A stretch of DNA of 64,000 nucleotides from Toxoplasma gondii ME49 (lineage: Eukaryota > Apicomplexa > Conoidasida > Eucoccidiorida > Sarcocystidae), in contig NC_031479.1 in assembly GCF_000006565.2 (NCBI RefSeq), positions 3,808,289 through 3,872,288 of the forward strand, in the 5' to 3' direction. The notes under the pieces are model-generated. The model saw only the letters and a list, made by a program, of their open reading frames with translations. It did no database searches and was not told the DNA's origin. Positions within the stretch are counted from its first letter, which is position 1. Each line of letters opens with the position of its first letter. A program made the position numbers and the translations under genes. Of this stretch, positions 50,342 through 62,941 are shown piece after piece.

Positions 50342-51912
50342 TTGGAGGCACGCGAGGAGTGAAGACGGGAGAAGACCGAGCGGGGGCTGAAGGGGAGACG
50401 CGGCCGCCGAAAAGCAGAGAGAGAAGAGACTGAAAAGAGATTCGAAGACGAAACTCTCTTCAGGGTGTGAAAAATGTTCCGTGAAGAGGGAGAAGCGAGT
50501 TCAGATTCCTCTTTTTCAAGTGGACAGCGCGAAGCGAGGTCTTCCAGGGAGGAAGGAAGAACAATGCGTGGTGGAGAAAAGGGGAGAAAGAGAGGAGATG
50601 AGAAGGCAGAAGAGGAACGGCTTAAACACAAGACAGGAAGAATCCGGAAACTGTGCGAATTCAAGTCCAGGCGAGACACGTTGAAAAGAATGCAATCGAA
50701 TGAAGCTGCGGAAGTCAACGGTGAGGGCAGGACGGCTACGGGAGGCAGACAGAGAACGGATTGGCTACGGCGTCAAGAGAAAGAGAAAAAAGAGAAGAAC
50801 TCTCGAGCCTCCGTAGAGTTTGTGAAAAAGAGAAACGTTTTCTGCAGGGGGGAAAAACGACTCAATGTACAACGCGAAAGGAAAAGTCGCCTCGGGTGTA
50901 CATACGCCTGTGAGATCAGCAGCATGCGCTGCTCCTGAAGACTCTGGAGCATCTGCTGGCAACTGGTTGTTGAGATGAAGCGCAAGACTAAGAATGACGC
51001 TTCCCCTTTTCAGACGACTTTCTGAGGAAGAGATAGACCGTGTCGTTTGGAAGGAAGAGATTTTTTCACTGTTTTCACATCGTCGCATGCAGCGACTCGT
51101 TGCATGCAGATGACCGCAAAAAGGCTTAAAAGCCACATGCGGATCGCGGCGCGATCGTTGTGGGGCTGGCAGACTCTTCATTGTTTTTTCTTTTTCTCTT
51201 GTTCAAGCTGCAATGCCATGGCGAGGCTCTGTTGACTTTCGCTCTTCTCCTTTTACAAGGAGAGTTGAAGAGGAATTTTCTCGCGCTTCTTTCTTCCCTC
51301 TCGCCTGCGCCTCTCGCTCAAGCGCGGCGACAAATCACCAGAGCGCGCGACTGTTCTCCCTGCAGCGAAGGAAGATGCGGCTCTTGAACTGTTAAAAAAG
51401 AGTTAGGTACTTATTTTCCTTTTTCTTCTTTTCTCCCATCGCTTCCCTGCTGCTCTTCTCTCCCGTTTGTCCGTGGCGTTCCCTTTTTTTCGTCCAATTA
51501 TTTTTCTTCCTTCTTTTGTCTCCGTTTTTATCATCCTTTTCTCGTTTTCTCCGTCCCGTTTCCGCCAGCGTCGGTGGCTCTCTTCGACGTTCCGCGAGAC
51601 CTTCTCGCTCTGAACAGAGAAGACGAAGGAAGACCTGCAATGCAGAGGGCGACGAACTCGATAACCGCGTCGACAGAGGAGGGATGAGCTCCCTTTCCGT
51701 CGAAAGCAGAGAGTTGGCGTTTCTCCAACTCTGAAACGTCGCGGCACTACCTCACTCTCACCTCCCAGAGTCTCTCGATCTTCGAGAATCTTTCCATCTT
51801 TTTTTAAAGTCTCTGCATCTTTTAGACTCTCTCAGGACCTTATCGTTCGTTCGAATCCTCCTCGCCTTTCCAGCAGCTTCCTCTCGTCCAGGTTCTCCAA
51901 CTGTCAGACAAG
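50342..51912. promoter_or_regulatory. Divergent promoter region of EMG1 and NOC1
   Basis: The EMG1 (-) and NOC1 (+) start codons are 1.57 kb apart, with no supported gene between. Two elements matching [T/C]GCATGC[G/A] lie 17 bp apart start to start: CGCATGCA at 51084-51091 and TGCATGCA at 51101-51108. The NOC1 side is strongly pyrimidine-rich (about 51410-51560), consistent with a 5' UTR. Confidence 0.6.
51084..51108. promoter_or_regulatory. Paired TRP-2-type GCATGC elements
   Basis: CGCATGCA and TGCATGCA fit the Toxoplasma TRP-2 consensus from ribosomal protein promoters. Single GCATGC words occur many times elsewhere in this window, so the close pairing between two ribosome-assembly genes is what gives this weight. 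Confidence 0.5.
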
Positions 51913-54900
51913 ATGGCGGGGACCTCGCCACATCGGGGAGGACACCCTGGCGCTTCCGCCGCTTCTTCGCAGCGCGGCCGCGGATCTTTCTCATCCACGC
52001 GGGGACGCGGTCGAGGCACCATTCCTTCGTCGACTTCTCGAAACTCGACCTCGCGATCCGGCGGCAGTCGGGGGAGGCACTGTTCTTCTTTTTCGCGCGG
52101 CGTCTCCCACAGGGGTCGCGCCGCATGCGTCGGAGGGCGAGGAGGCAACTCCTCCTCTTCGCCTTGCTCTCGGAGGCGGCCGAACGCTGCTTCTGCTTCC
52201 TTTTGTCCTTCCCCGTCTGCTCCGTGTGTCGCCTCCGAGGCTGAGGGCGCTGAAGCCTTCGCAACGGCGGCGCCAGCGTCTCCCGGCCTCGAGTCCTCTG
52301 TCTCCGCCGCGCCTGTCGCTGCGTTCTCCTCGCCGGAGGCCGAGGCGCTTCTCCGACAGTGCAGGCCGCTCTCTTGGCTCTCGAAATGGGATCGGCTCCC
52401 CTGGTTTGCGGCGCTGAAGAAGGTGGAGAGCGAGGTGTTGGTTCTCCCCCTCGCGCCGGCAGCTGCGGGGGGTTCTGAGCCTTCCTCGGAGAAAGACGAG
52501 GAAGCGAGAGAAGCGTTTTTCGCGTACTTTTTCTTGCTCGGAGAACGGCTGCTGCTCCAGCTCTCTGAGGAGTACGAAGCGCTTCTCTCCGAAGACTCCG
52601 AGCAACGATGGTTCCTGCAGCTGGCGAGAGAGCCCGTAGCTGCGTCGGCGACCGCTGCTCGGGTAGTCCGCGCCGGAAAGAAGGAGCAGCGCAGGAGACG
52701 AGACGCCGCCGAGGACGCCTTCGCCGGAACCGAGTTCGCGGCCGAGCCGACGAAAGGAACTCGCGGAGACGCGCTCTCTGCGTTGTCGCTCTTGATCCAG
52801 CAACAGCCGCTCTGCGCTTGCAAGTGGCTCCACAAACTCCTGTACATGATCTCTGGGAAGAAGGAGGCCGTAGGCGGCCGGCGCACCTGGGGCAGGAACT
52901 GCCAAAGTGCCGTCGAAGCGGCCTTCTCTCTTTTCGATGGACCTTCGATTCTGCCGGCGTTCCGCAAGTTGCGCTACCTCGCGCAGCAGCCGCAGTACTT
53001 GAGAGACCGTGTCTGGGCGTTCTGGGGACGCAGTGGAGACCGCGCGCAGCCGACGCCAGTCGCAGAGAAGCCGACCGATAAAAAGAAGAAGGAGAAGAAG
53101 GCACAGGAAGGAGAAGGCGACGAGCCGAGGGAAGTCGCTCTCCTCCAACTCGCAATGCTGTGGAGACTCGAGGCGGAGTTCAAAGTCATCTATGCGAACT
53201 TCGTTCAGGTGAGACTCGCGATCGAGCGCAGAGAATGCAGAAGGGCGCGCGAGAGACAAGCAGCCACGGTGGAGGGGAGAACGAAGCGACGAGAAAGAGA
53301 ACAAGAGTCCGGAGCAGAGGCGAACGATGAGGAGAACAAGGCTTGGGGACAGAAAGCAGAAGGCAACAGTGCAGACGATGGCCAGTGAGCGCGAAGAAGG
53401 TGATGCGCGAGAAACGAGTCGGCTAAAGGGGAGAGGCGAACGAAGAGGGGAGACGCTAGTGCGTTGAACAGAGAAAAGAGCAGAAAGAAGGTGATCGAAG
53501 ATATGGAAAAGAAGATCTTCCCTTGGTCCAGGCTTGCCACTTGCTTCCGCCCGCTCCTCGTTCTTTTCTCGAAAGGTCTGTTGTGCCTGACACCGGCATT
53601 AGCCGAAAACGCTTCGAACTTTGCACCGTCGTTTCTCTCGTTCATAAGGCTTTGGAGCCAGTACCGTCCGCCGACCGGAGAACAGACTTCTGTTGAGAAT
53701 TCTCAACGGATTGCGGTAGAACCTTAACACAGTGGTTCTACACGAGTCAACCTGTGTTACATAACTCAGTTCAAACCGTTTCTGGAAGAAGACGCGAAGA
53801 GGGTGAGAACGTCAAGTGATGGAAAGCGAAGCACAGACTCTCTGAACCATTGGTCAGCGGCGGAACCGTGGAGTTGATTTTCAATACGTTTGTACGTCCC
53901 TACCAGTCTCCTGCGTTCTCTCCGTCCTCTCCTGTTCGGCTTTCCCATTCTCGCTTTTCTATTCGGCTCTCCTCGTCTCGAGTCGATCCTCTCGATGTCC
54001 CAAATCACCTGGTGTCTGCCGCTGTTCACACGCGTTTCTCACCCTTTTCCTTTTTCCTCGTTTTTCCCCGTTTCCAGCTTCTCGCCGACGGCGTCTCGGA
54101 CTCTGTGCTTCACTTCGCAAGAAGATCTCTGCGGCTCGCCTGGAGCTTACTCATGCGTAAAAAGGAGGAGGAGCAGAAGCTTCTGTCTCTCCTCGTTCGC
54201 TCGCTCGGATCTCGCGAAACTCAAGTGCGTCTTCGCGTTCTGTGCGTTTCGGTTTTTCTTGGCTTTTCCTCGGCTCCGCCGTGCTCGTCTTGTCCTGAGG
54301 GTCGCCGCACTCTGCATGTGACGAGCCACACAGGAAGCGGGCAGGCGCGACAAGGAAGCAAACGCCGAGAGAAAGACGCACAAAGCTCAACAGGAAAGAA
54401 CTTTAGCGTAGAGCCGTTCGTTTCACTCTTTGCTTTTCGTCGCAGGGGTGTGTCCACTGCAAGGCCATTCGTTGCCGGTATCTCGTGAGTCGCGTCTCCT
54501 TCGGTTCTTCTCTCCCAAGATCGACGCCCAGTTCTGGCCTTGACGCTTCCTTCCAACGTGTCGAGAAACGGCCGACGGCGTCTCCAATGTTGTCTGTGGA
54601 CCACAGATTCAGTCGTTTCCTCGCAACCCCCGTTCTTAGCTTGTGCACCTCTCGAGCTGTTCCTTTGCCTCGAGTCCTCCTCGTCGGCGGTGATTTCTTT
54701 TTCCACAGCGCTTTCCATCTCCTCTCTTTCTCCCTTCGTTCAGGTCGCCTCTTCTGCGTCGCACCTCCTGGCGCAGCTGCTTGTGCGTCACGCGCCGATG
54801 AAGCAGGTCGTCGTCATGTTCGTAGGGAATTTCCTCCTGGCGAATTTGCATGAGGCCCTCAGCCGGGCGGCAGCCGCTGCGGAGAAAACCTGGGACGCAG

Positions 54901-55495
54901 TGCGTCTCGCGTCTTCTGCGCAGACGCGGAAGAAAGAGAAGCGGCGAAGGCGAAGGCTGCTCGAGCGCGGCCTCGACGCTGAAGGCGAGACTGGGGCCGG
55001 CTTAGGAACGACGACGAAGGAGAAGGAGAAGAAGGAGAAGGCGAACAACAAACGCGTCGAACTTTTGGGTCGACTGGTGACCCGACTGCTCCGCAGTGGC
55101 TGTCAGTGGCCGCAAACTCGAGCGAAAACGCGCGACAACGTTGCAAGACAAGAGCGACACCCGGCCGCCGAAGCCGAGGAAGATCGACGGGAAGAAGCGG
55201 AGGAAGAACAAGAGGGAGATCCACAGAGACAGACAGGAACGGCGTTTGCGAACCTAATGATTAGAGGAAAGACAAAGCGCATGCGACCTCTTCCCGCAAT
55301 AGAAGTGAAGAGTCTGCAGATGCAGATTTTGACACTTCTGATGCCCGCGAAACTTCCAGACTTCCTGCAAGGTGTCTACCGCGCTGTTCTCTTCTTCTCC
55401 GAGTTGCAGTTTCACAAGTAAGTGGACCCTGGAAAACCACCAGAAAAGCAGAGGGAAGACGATACAAAGTTGACAGCTGAGAAAGCGCAATAATC

Positions 55496-55537
<42 letters not shown>

Positions 55538-57276
55538 TTATTTATGGGTGTATGTATGTGTTTGTATCTGATGGTGTTCGTCTGCGAGGTTATGGACGAC
55601 GTTCATTCGCATTCGGGACATGTATGACGTGTCTCAGTTTGTATCGAAACTTTTTTCTCTCGGACCTCTGCGGTGTTCTCCGCCGGTTTCCGTCTCTTTT
55701 CAGTTTCTCACTTGCATGCAAGATCTCCCATCCGTTTTTCTACCTTTGTAGCATTTTCGGCTTTTCCTTTTTCGTGTCTTTTCGACATTGGATCTCTTTC
55801 GCGTTTCCTCGGTTCTTCTCTGTGTCTGTGGCTCGCTTGCCATGTTGTCCTCTCCTCTCTACTCGTCTAAACTCTTCGACAGTTTTCTTCTCCTGCATTC
55901 TGTTGTCTGCTTTCCTATCGGCTCGCTTCTCGCTTTCTCCTGTTGCTCCGCCGCTGCGTCTACGGTCCCTCGCGTTCTCTTGTCTCTTGGTCTGCAGAGA
56001 CACCGACGGGGAAGTCGCTGCGCATGTCACTCGCGTCTACCTCCAAGTGTTTACGCAGCTTCACCGTTTCCCGGCATCGCTGCGCGCCCGCTTGTCTAGA
56101 ACGAGGCCGACCTCCGCCAAAGACTCCGCTGCGATTCCTTGCCCTTCTGTGCCTCCGCTATACACTCTTGCGTCACTCAACAGACTCACTCGCGCCCTGC
56201 TTAACGGCATGCACCGCGCTCTGCCGTACCTCCCCGTGGAGTCGTTTTCTTCACCCTTGTCTGCGGCTTTGCGCGAAACGAAGGAACCTCAAAAGATCGA
56301 CGCGGGAAGCACACCGTCGCCAACAGACGACGCAGCGGAGATGCTCGAGACCCTCTTCGCTCTCGCACACACACTGCCGTCCATGGCGTCCAGAATCGTC
56401 GTTCTCCGCCTCCTCCACCGGTTAACAGAAACTGCAAAGTAAGACACAAACGGCGAGTCCCAAGAGCCTCTGGGAGTCTGGGGACGCGACCGGAGAGAAA
56501 TCGCCGGGCGGCCGCGAAGAGACGAAGATGGAGCAGCGATAGGAAGACGAGAAGCAAACGGGGAAATCGGGAGGTGCAGGGGGGAGAGGAAAGGACGAGG
56601 AGGAAAGGCGGAACAGACGGAGCAACGAGAGGCGAACAAACGACACGACAACTTAGCAAGAATTGGGCTCAAAGAGAGCCGGAAAAGAGCGGCGGCGAGG
56701 CAGGGGTGAAGACTGATAGAAGAAGAAGAGGATAACAGAGGACTTCCTACTCTCCACTCCTTACTCCATATGTCGCTCTCTGTATTGCATCCACCGTAGC
56801 CTCTGTTTCGCCTTCACTCTCATGTGTGTTTACCTTCTCTTTTCTCCTTCAGCGGAGCTTCCGACCGGCTTAGCCGCGTCGTGTACGAACACCTGAATGA
56901 TCCGTCGGTTTTCGCGGCCTCGAATCGCTCTGCTCTTCTTTCTCTAGTCTGCTCCTTGGTCCTTCCCGACTCGCCGCTGTCCTTGAAGGACTCGCTGTCT
57001 CTCGCTCGAACTGTCGCTGTCTGCAAGCGCGTCCTCCAAGTCTCTCTGGCGCATGCAGATCTCCCAGGTGTCACTGCAGCTGCCGCCGTTATCGCCTCCC
57101 TCCTGGTCGCGCGCGCAAAACGCGCAACCAAAACTGGCAAAAAAGGCCTCTCTGCGAAGAAAAGTCGCGTCGAACAGCTCCTCTCGGAGACCGAAGACAA
57201 CCTGATAACTGATGAGAACTCTAACGTGAGGTCATGCGTCTGTATTGTAAACTCATAGTTCATCTATCTTATCCAT

Positions 57277-57321
<45 letters not shown>

Positions 57322-58064
57322 TGTGTGTGTAATTACATACACGTGCATTGATGGGGATGTTTGTATATCCAGAGCTGTCAATATTCATTCATCGATGTAC
57401 ATCTTTTGATAGGTAGGTAGGTTCGTATGGAGTGGTAGCTAGACAGAGTGATAGATATGTAGATAGACACTTACATAAAGCGCAACAGGATGACGTGTGT
57501 ACTGTTTGCATCTTCACTGCGTATATTATCCATGTTGTATTTTCACGCGTGTCTTTTTAACTATGCATATTGCATTCTCCTTTTTGCATCGCCTTGATGT
57601 CGTATTTATATCGTCTGTACTCAGTCAGTAGACTGTATTTCGAATCGTGAATACCATACGCGTATATACTGTATATACCGTTTTTGTAGAGTTCGCTGTT
57701 CCTGTTTCGTTGTCGTTTCCTCTGGTATGTCCCTTGACTTTCGCGTCTGGCAATGCTGCGAACCGGTGGCGCGTTTCCGGTTTTCAGATGCTTGTCTTTC
57801 TCGGTTTCCTTGGTCTGTAGGCTCTCGCACTGGCAGATGAAAACGCAAAAGAGAAAGGCAAGAATAACAAGAATCGTCGAGACGAAGCAGATTCAAGCGA
57901 CCTCGCCTCCACATCCCCCTGCGTCTACGACCCAACCAAGCGTGACCCTCGATACAGCCGGGTACAGTTCTGCACAGATCCGCACAGATGAAAAAGGAAA
58001 TAAATTAAAATACACTTACACATATAGATATACATGTATATATAACTATAAATATGTAACTATA

Positions 58065-58095
<31 letters not shown>

Positions 58096-60812
58096 AGTAT
58101 AAATATGCATCTCGATGTTCGGCTGTTTTGGTTTTTCAAGTGGAGTTTTGCCTCGTCTCTTCGCCTTTCCTGTCTTCACCTTCGACTCGCCTCTTCTCGA
58201 TTTTTCTAGCGCCTTGAGGCATCACTCTCAAGTTGTGTCTCTCGGGTGTCTGCCAGGCGAGTCAAAGCCGGCTGTGGGAACTGGCTGCGGCGAGCGCGTT
58301 TTACCACCCAGCTGTCTCTGCACTCGCCTGCTCAACCATCGACGCATGCAGTTCCCTGCCCCGGGGAACGACGGTCTCATCAGATTCGCAGGAGAGACCG
58401 AGGAAGCGGCCGAAGGTGGACCTGGCTTTCGACGAAGACAGCGTGGTGGCGCTGTCGACGACCCTCACGCATAGTCGCGTCCTCGACCTCCTCGCGTATA
58501 AGCCGAGGGCGGAGTGGGGCCGCGAAGCCGAGAAGGGCAGAGAGAAGAAGCAGGGAGAGGCTGAGATGCAGCGAGCGAAGTCGCCATTCGCGTTAGGGAG
58601 AGCCGCCGCGTTCCCCCTCGACAGCGCGCGACACTGGGTAGCCAGAGGAGAGAAGATCCCCCCCCAGGAGGAGTTCATGTCCTTGTATTTCCAGGTTCGT
58701 GAGGAAACGAGAGAAGGCACTTGCCTCTGTGCCTCCGTGGCCACTAGAGACACAGTATCTCTCTTGGATAGAACTGCGTTCGTAACAGTCGGGAGGAAAG
58801 ACGTAGCCAGACACTGGGAAGGTCTGCGTGCATTCCGTCGTCAACTCAGAGGCGAGCGAGGCAGTTCTGAGTGGATGGCCGAACCTCAGAAACGTAGATG
58901 TGAAGACCAAGGCTCCACGAAATCCGGATGTTTGTGTCGGCTGCCGTTTTGTCTAGGATCCCTTCATTGCTGAAAGTGAAAAACTCCGACAGAAAAAGAG
59001 AAAGTTGGGCGACCGTACTTCGGACGAGGGCAGCGACGAGGAGCGCGTCGACGAGAGCGATGAAGAGAAGCAAGACCAGCTTCTCAGCGACGAAGAGGTA
59101 ATGCGTGATTAGCCTCTCTTTATTTTGAGTGCTCAGAGAAGTAGTCGTTTTGTGGAAGGCGGGGAGAAGCAGTGCTGAACGGAGAAGAACGAAGGAAGGT
59201 CTTGAGGAGAGAATGACTTGTGGCAGGGATGAGGGCCGCCGACTCGAAGATGAGGCATTATTTCAAGCTCACAAGGATCCGAAAAAGAAACGGCTCCGTG
59301 AACGTCAGACCTGTTGTTTCTGAGAAGGCGCAAAAGTGACGGGCAGACAGAGGAACCGTTAAAAGGGAAGGCACTGCCAGGTTTGTCGAAGAAGAAGGTG
59401 GATCGGTGGATCCAGTGTGTTCTTTCTCTATTGTGGCGGGGAGTCGAGGCCAGCGAAAAAGCGTGATAGCGAGGCGAAGGGGAGAGGAAGGACAGAGTGC
59501 AACGAGACGGAGACACGACGGGGAGGTAGACGAGGAGGAACGAGACAGAGGAAAGTGTGTGGTAAGAGGAAAGGAGGAAGGCAGAAGAGAGTGAGAGAAG
59601 AGGAGAGACACGAGGCAGAGAGGTACGCGGGACACAAGCGAGAGAGACGTCGGGAGGGGAGAGAAGGAGTTTGGCAATTCTGAACGGCGATAAAGAGAAT
59701 GCGGAGACGAAGGGGCGTCGTTTTGTGGGATTCAAAATGAAGAGCAAAGAAGGGGGAACGACAACCAGCTGGAGACTTCGTTTCTCTCTTCTTTACTCAG
59801 GTGGACAATTTCCTTACGGAACAACTTGCCGCCCAGTTCGGCGCGGACGCACCTTCCGACGAAGAAGACTTCGAGGATGACGGATTCGGAGATCTCGAAG
59901 ACGAAGTGGACGGTGAAGATGGAGAAGCGAAAGACGAAGCTGAAGAAGACGACGTCGAAGGAGACGAAGAAGTTGACTGGGATGCGCTTTCATCTGGCGA
60001 TGAAGAAATGGAAGATGCCATTTTTGGAGGAGACGAGGGAGATGTTGAAGAGGAAAGTGATAGAGGTGGCAGCCGAACAACAGGTACGCATAAAACTTCC
60101 TCCAGGAGAAATGCCCGTTGTTTCTGCCGGTGCTCACTCGACACGGCACGCCTTCGAAACTACATCTGTACTGGCGAGTGTACATACAGTGGCATCTGCG
60201 TTAGGTATGTATAGATGCGTTCCAAACTTCGTTGCATCTGGATGCGTAGAAAAGGGAATTGAGGTAGACGTAGGCAGACAGGTAGCCGAAGCGAGTGCTC
60301 GTAGAAAGGTGAATGCATGCGTTTATATCTGCCTTCATCGATAGGATTGTGTGGAGACATCTCCCGGTCCAGGTTTCTCAGTGCGATGAAAAGCTCCGGA
60401 TCCTGAAGTCGATTCCAGTGTATTGGGGACGAGGCAGACGGGTACCTCCACTGCCGCGTGGAGCGTCGCTTTGCATCTCCACGTATTCCTTCTTTCTTTT
60501 TTCATATTTCCTTCATCACTCACCATGTATCCTTTACCTCTACGTTTTCGCGCCCCTGGAAGCTACGACGTCGAGTTCCCATTCTCGCACTTTTCCTTCT
60601 TCTCTCTTTTCGTTCCTCTTCTCTCGTTTACCGTGCACCACCGCCTGGACCTGTTTCTGTGCGCAGGAGGAAAACGGAAGTCTTCTGCCAATGGACTGCG
60701 CGCCGCTCATCTGGAGCGTCTCCGTGCGCATGTGAAAAAGCACTCGAAGCTGGGAGAGCCGGGAGGGAGTTTTGTGTCCGCCGAAGGTCTCGAAGATCTC
60801 TTGAAAGGATAA
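51913..60812 (+). CDS. NOC1: NOC1/MAK21/CEBPZ nucleolar 60S assembly factor (CBF domain), 10 exons
   Basis: NOC1 (MAK21, CEBPZ) is a HEAT-like, CBF-domain protein of early 60S pre-ribosomes. Exons: 51913-53208, 54078-54224, 54744-55417, 55998-56438, 56853-57225, 57821-57961, 58257-58694, 58957-59097, 59801-60083, 60667-60812. All phases agree; 1359 aa (human CEBPZ 1054). After an Arg/Gly/Ser-rich N-terminus come family landmarks: ALSLLIQQQPLCACKWL, IYANFVQLLADGV, VASSASHLLAQLLVRH, LLNGMHRALPYLP, MLETLFALAH, LSRVVYEHLNDP, then YDPTKRDPRYS, SRLWELAAASAFYHPAV and EEFMSLYFQDPF. The C-terminus has the typical acidic tract (exon 9) and ends in a short basic, Leu-rich segment (GLRAAHLERLRAHVKKHSKL). 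Low-complexity basic inserts interrupt exon 3. It shares a divergent intergenic region with EMG1, another ribosome-biogenesis gene. Long antisense open frames over exon 1 are GC-driven shadows. Confidence 0.94.
55495..55545. repeat. TA microsatellite in NOC1 intron 3
   Basis: Alternating TA with TATT ends. Confidence 0.95.
57279..57318. repeat. (AT)20 microsatellite in NOC1 intron 5
   Basis: Forty bases of uninterrupted AT, 50 bp after the exon 5 donor. Confidence 0.95.
58070..58096. repeat. TA microsatellite in NOC1 intron 6
   Basis: Alternating TA preceded by imperfect TATAAC/TATAAAT units. Confidence 0.9.
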
Positions 60813-62941
60813 TTTCGGAAACAGGGAGTCTTTCTGTCCAGGAAAGAGGCTCGAGTCTGTAGCCCGTTCAGCGTCCTTCTCAGATCTCGGTTTCTCTCTT
60901 TCGCTGCTCGTCCCCGCGTTCTGTCCTCACGTGTACGCGCTTCGCTTCGCAGCCTTCTCCTTCTGCGTCTTGGATTATTCACCGGCCTTCAACGTCTTGG
61001 TTTCCTCTCCTTTGTGGTGCCGCGGTGGCCGTGAACTGACCTGGTGCAAAAACTCGGCTGTGGCTGCGACAGGTGGCTCTGCGCCGCGCCAGCTCCGTGC
61101 AAGTGACCAAACCTTTCTCGCATTAAACGCATCCACAGTCGCCTTCCGCCAGCAACTCGCTTCTGCTTTCTATGTGTATACAAACATACATACATGCATG
61201 TATATATATATATATATACATGTATATAGGAATACATAGTAGTACAGACAGGTAGATAGACACGCAGGCAAACAGCGATAGCTGGAATGGTAAGCTGATG
61301 CATGTAGAACGACTGTTTTTGGTAAGATTAGGTTGATATTGAAACGCACCGATAAACAACCAGATGCGGATAGACGGATAGAGAGAATTCAATAAATGGC
61401 TAGATTTAGGTAGATTCCTAGACAGCGCAGCTGGATAGATCTCGCAGGGCGAAACCGGCCGAGAGTGCCTACGGTTAACTGCCTCACACGAGTGGCGTTT
61501 GTGTGTTCGAGCGTTGCGATGAGTGTGTTACTCGTTGCACAGTTGGAAATCAGCAACTGTCTCTCCAACCGGGGTGCACAGCCTCCCCACAGTCTCTGAG
61601 TGCCGGCGGAGGCCCTGTCGGTCCGTGTCGCGTTATCGTCCCTCTGTTCTTAGAAAAATGGGCTGTCAGACTGGCTTTTGAACTGGCATTTCTCTGTTTT
61701 CTTCTTTTTTCAAAGCAACCCCAAGTACAGCGACGACGCAGACCATCAACGACGAAAGCATTCGCGTCACTGTTTTCTTTTGAGCTCTGGCGTTTCTTCA
61801 TGTCTCTTCAAACACGACGCTTTCTCCGAGGTAGTTTGCTCTGCAGAAGTTCCTTTATCCTTTATCACAGTTTTCCCCGAAGGAATCCGCACTGCTGCCT
61901 CGGTGTGCGGTCGACACATCACCCGCTTTCGCGCAGACGCAGAGAAAGAAAAGCGCGTTCTGCCTTGATAACAAGGAGGAACCTCCTGTTGAAAGAGCGT
62001 CTTTCAACTGCCCGTAAAACGCTTGATCTCACGCAAGGTGACACAAAGCTTCTCAACAAAGATCCCCACACCCGACACGGTCATCGTCTCCCTAAAGCAG
62101 CCCAAACGAGACGAGTGTTCTACCACACGCTCATCTGCTTTTCCCTTCAGCTCTTTGACGAAAACATTTACGCATTCCCTGCTACATTTTACACAATATC
62201 CCAACATTTGCAGACAGGCACACAAGTCCCAAAAATCCTTGTTAAAAACAAAGCACACCCGACTCGGGGTGCCCCGTCGACCGCCCTCCACGCTATCTCC
62301 CGCCTACGTAAAAACAGCTTGACCTTGCGCTTTCTCTTTTTAGAATCAAGGACAGAGTGCAACACAGGCGTTGAGCCTTCTTGCATCTTGCGGCGTAAAA
62401 ACTCATCGCTTCCTCCGTTCGCCTAAATGCCTTGTTGCCCTTCTTCCTCAGGATCTCCCTCACCCAGTTCTCTTCTTCTCCCTTTTTTCCTTCGACTGTA
62501 GGACCTCGGGTCCTGAATAGGACTCCAGTATGAGCTGCAGACGGCTGTCGGCGCTTCGGACTCCTCTTTCTCTCGACTTCTCTTGCTGCCTCTGCATCCA
62601 GGTCTCTCTCTGTCTCAAGTCCCTGAATCCTTCGACTGAGAAGCAGAAACACTCTCTCCTTCGAAGCGTCTTCTCTGAACACGTTCTCAATGACTCTCTC
62701 TCCTCTTCACCCGCCCCCTTCCCTTCTTGTGCTCTCAAGTTGAAGCAGACCAGCCGCAAACCGCGACGCTGCTGTCTCTCCATGGACCAGCCGCAGGCAT
62801 CGCTCCTCGAGTTCTCGTTTCTCTCTGAGGCTTGCTGCGAATTCATGACGAGCTCCTTCTCGGCACACCGCCACTGTGTCTCCACGTGCGCCTCCCGCGA
62901 CTCTGAAAGAAGTGAAAAGGGGGAACGAAGCTCCTCGCTCT
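60813..62941. other. Convergent region between NOC1 and MsrB
   Basis: The 3' ends of NOC1 (+) and the MsrB gene (-) face each other across 2.1 kb. There is a short TA tract near 61200-61228. A 307-codon open frame on the + strand at 61503-62426 has no recognised motif and no supporting context; it is listed among the findings rather than called. Confidence 0.5.

Noticed and set aside
51758..53304. Long antisense open frames (375-465 codons) over NOC1 exon 1
   Set aside because: The region is GC-rich and all frames stay open; the + frame has NOC1 similarity and the antisense products are Arg/Ser low-complexity without motifs.
58497..58511. Partial reverse match to the TRP-1 element (TATAAGCCGA)
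   Set aside because: Only about ten bases match and it lies within a NOC1 coding exon.
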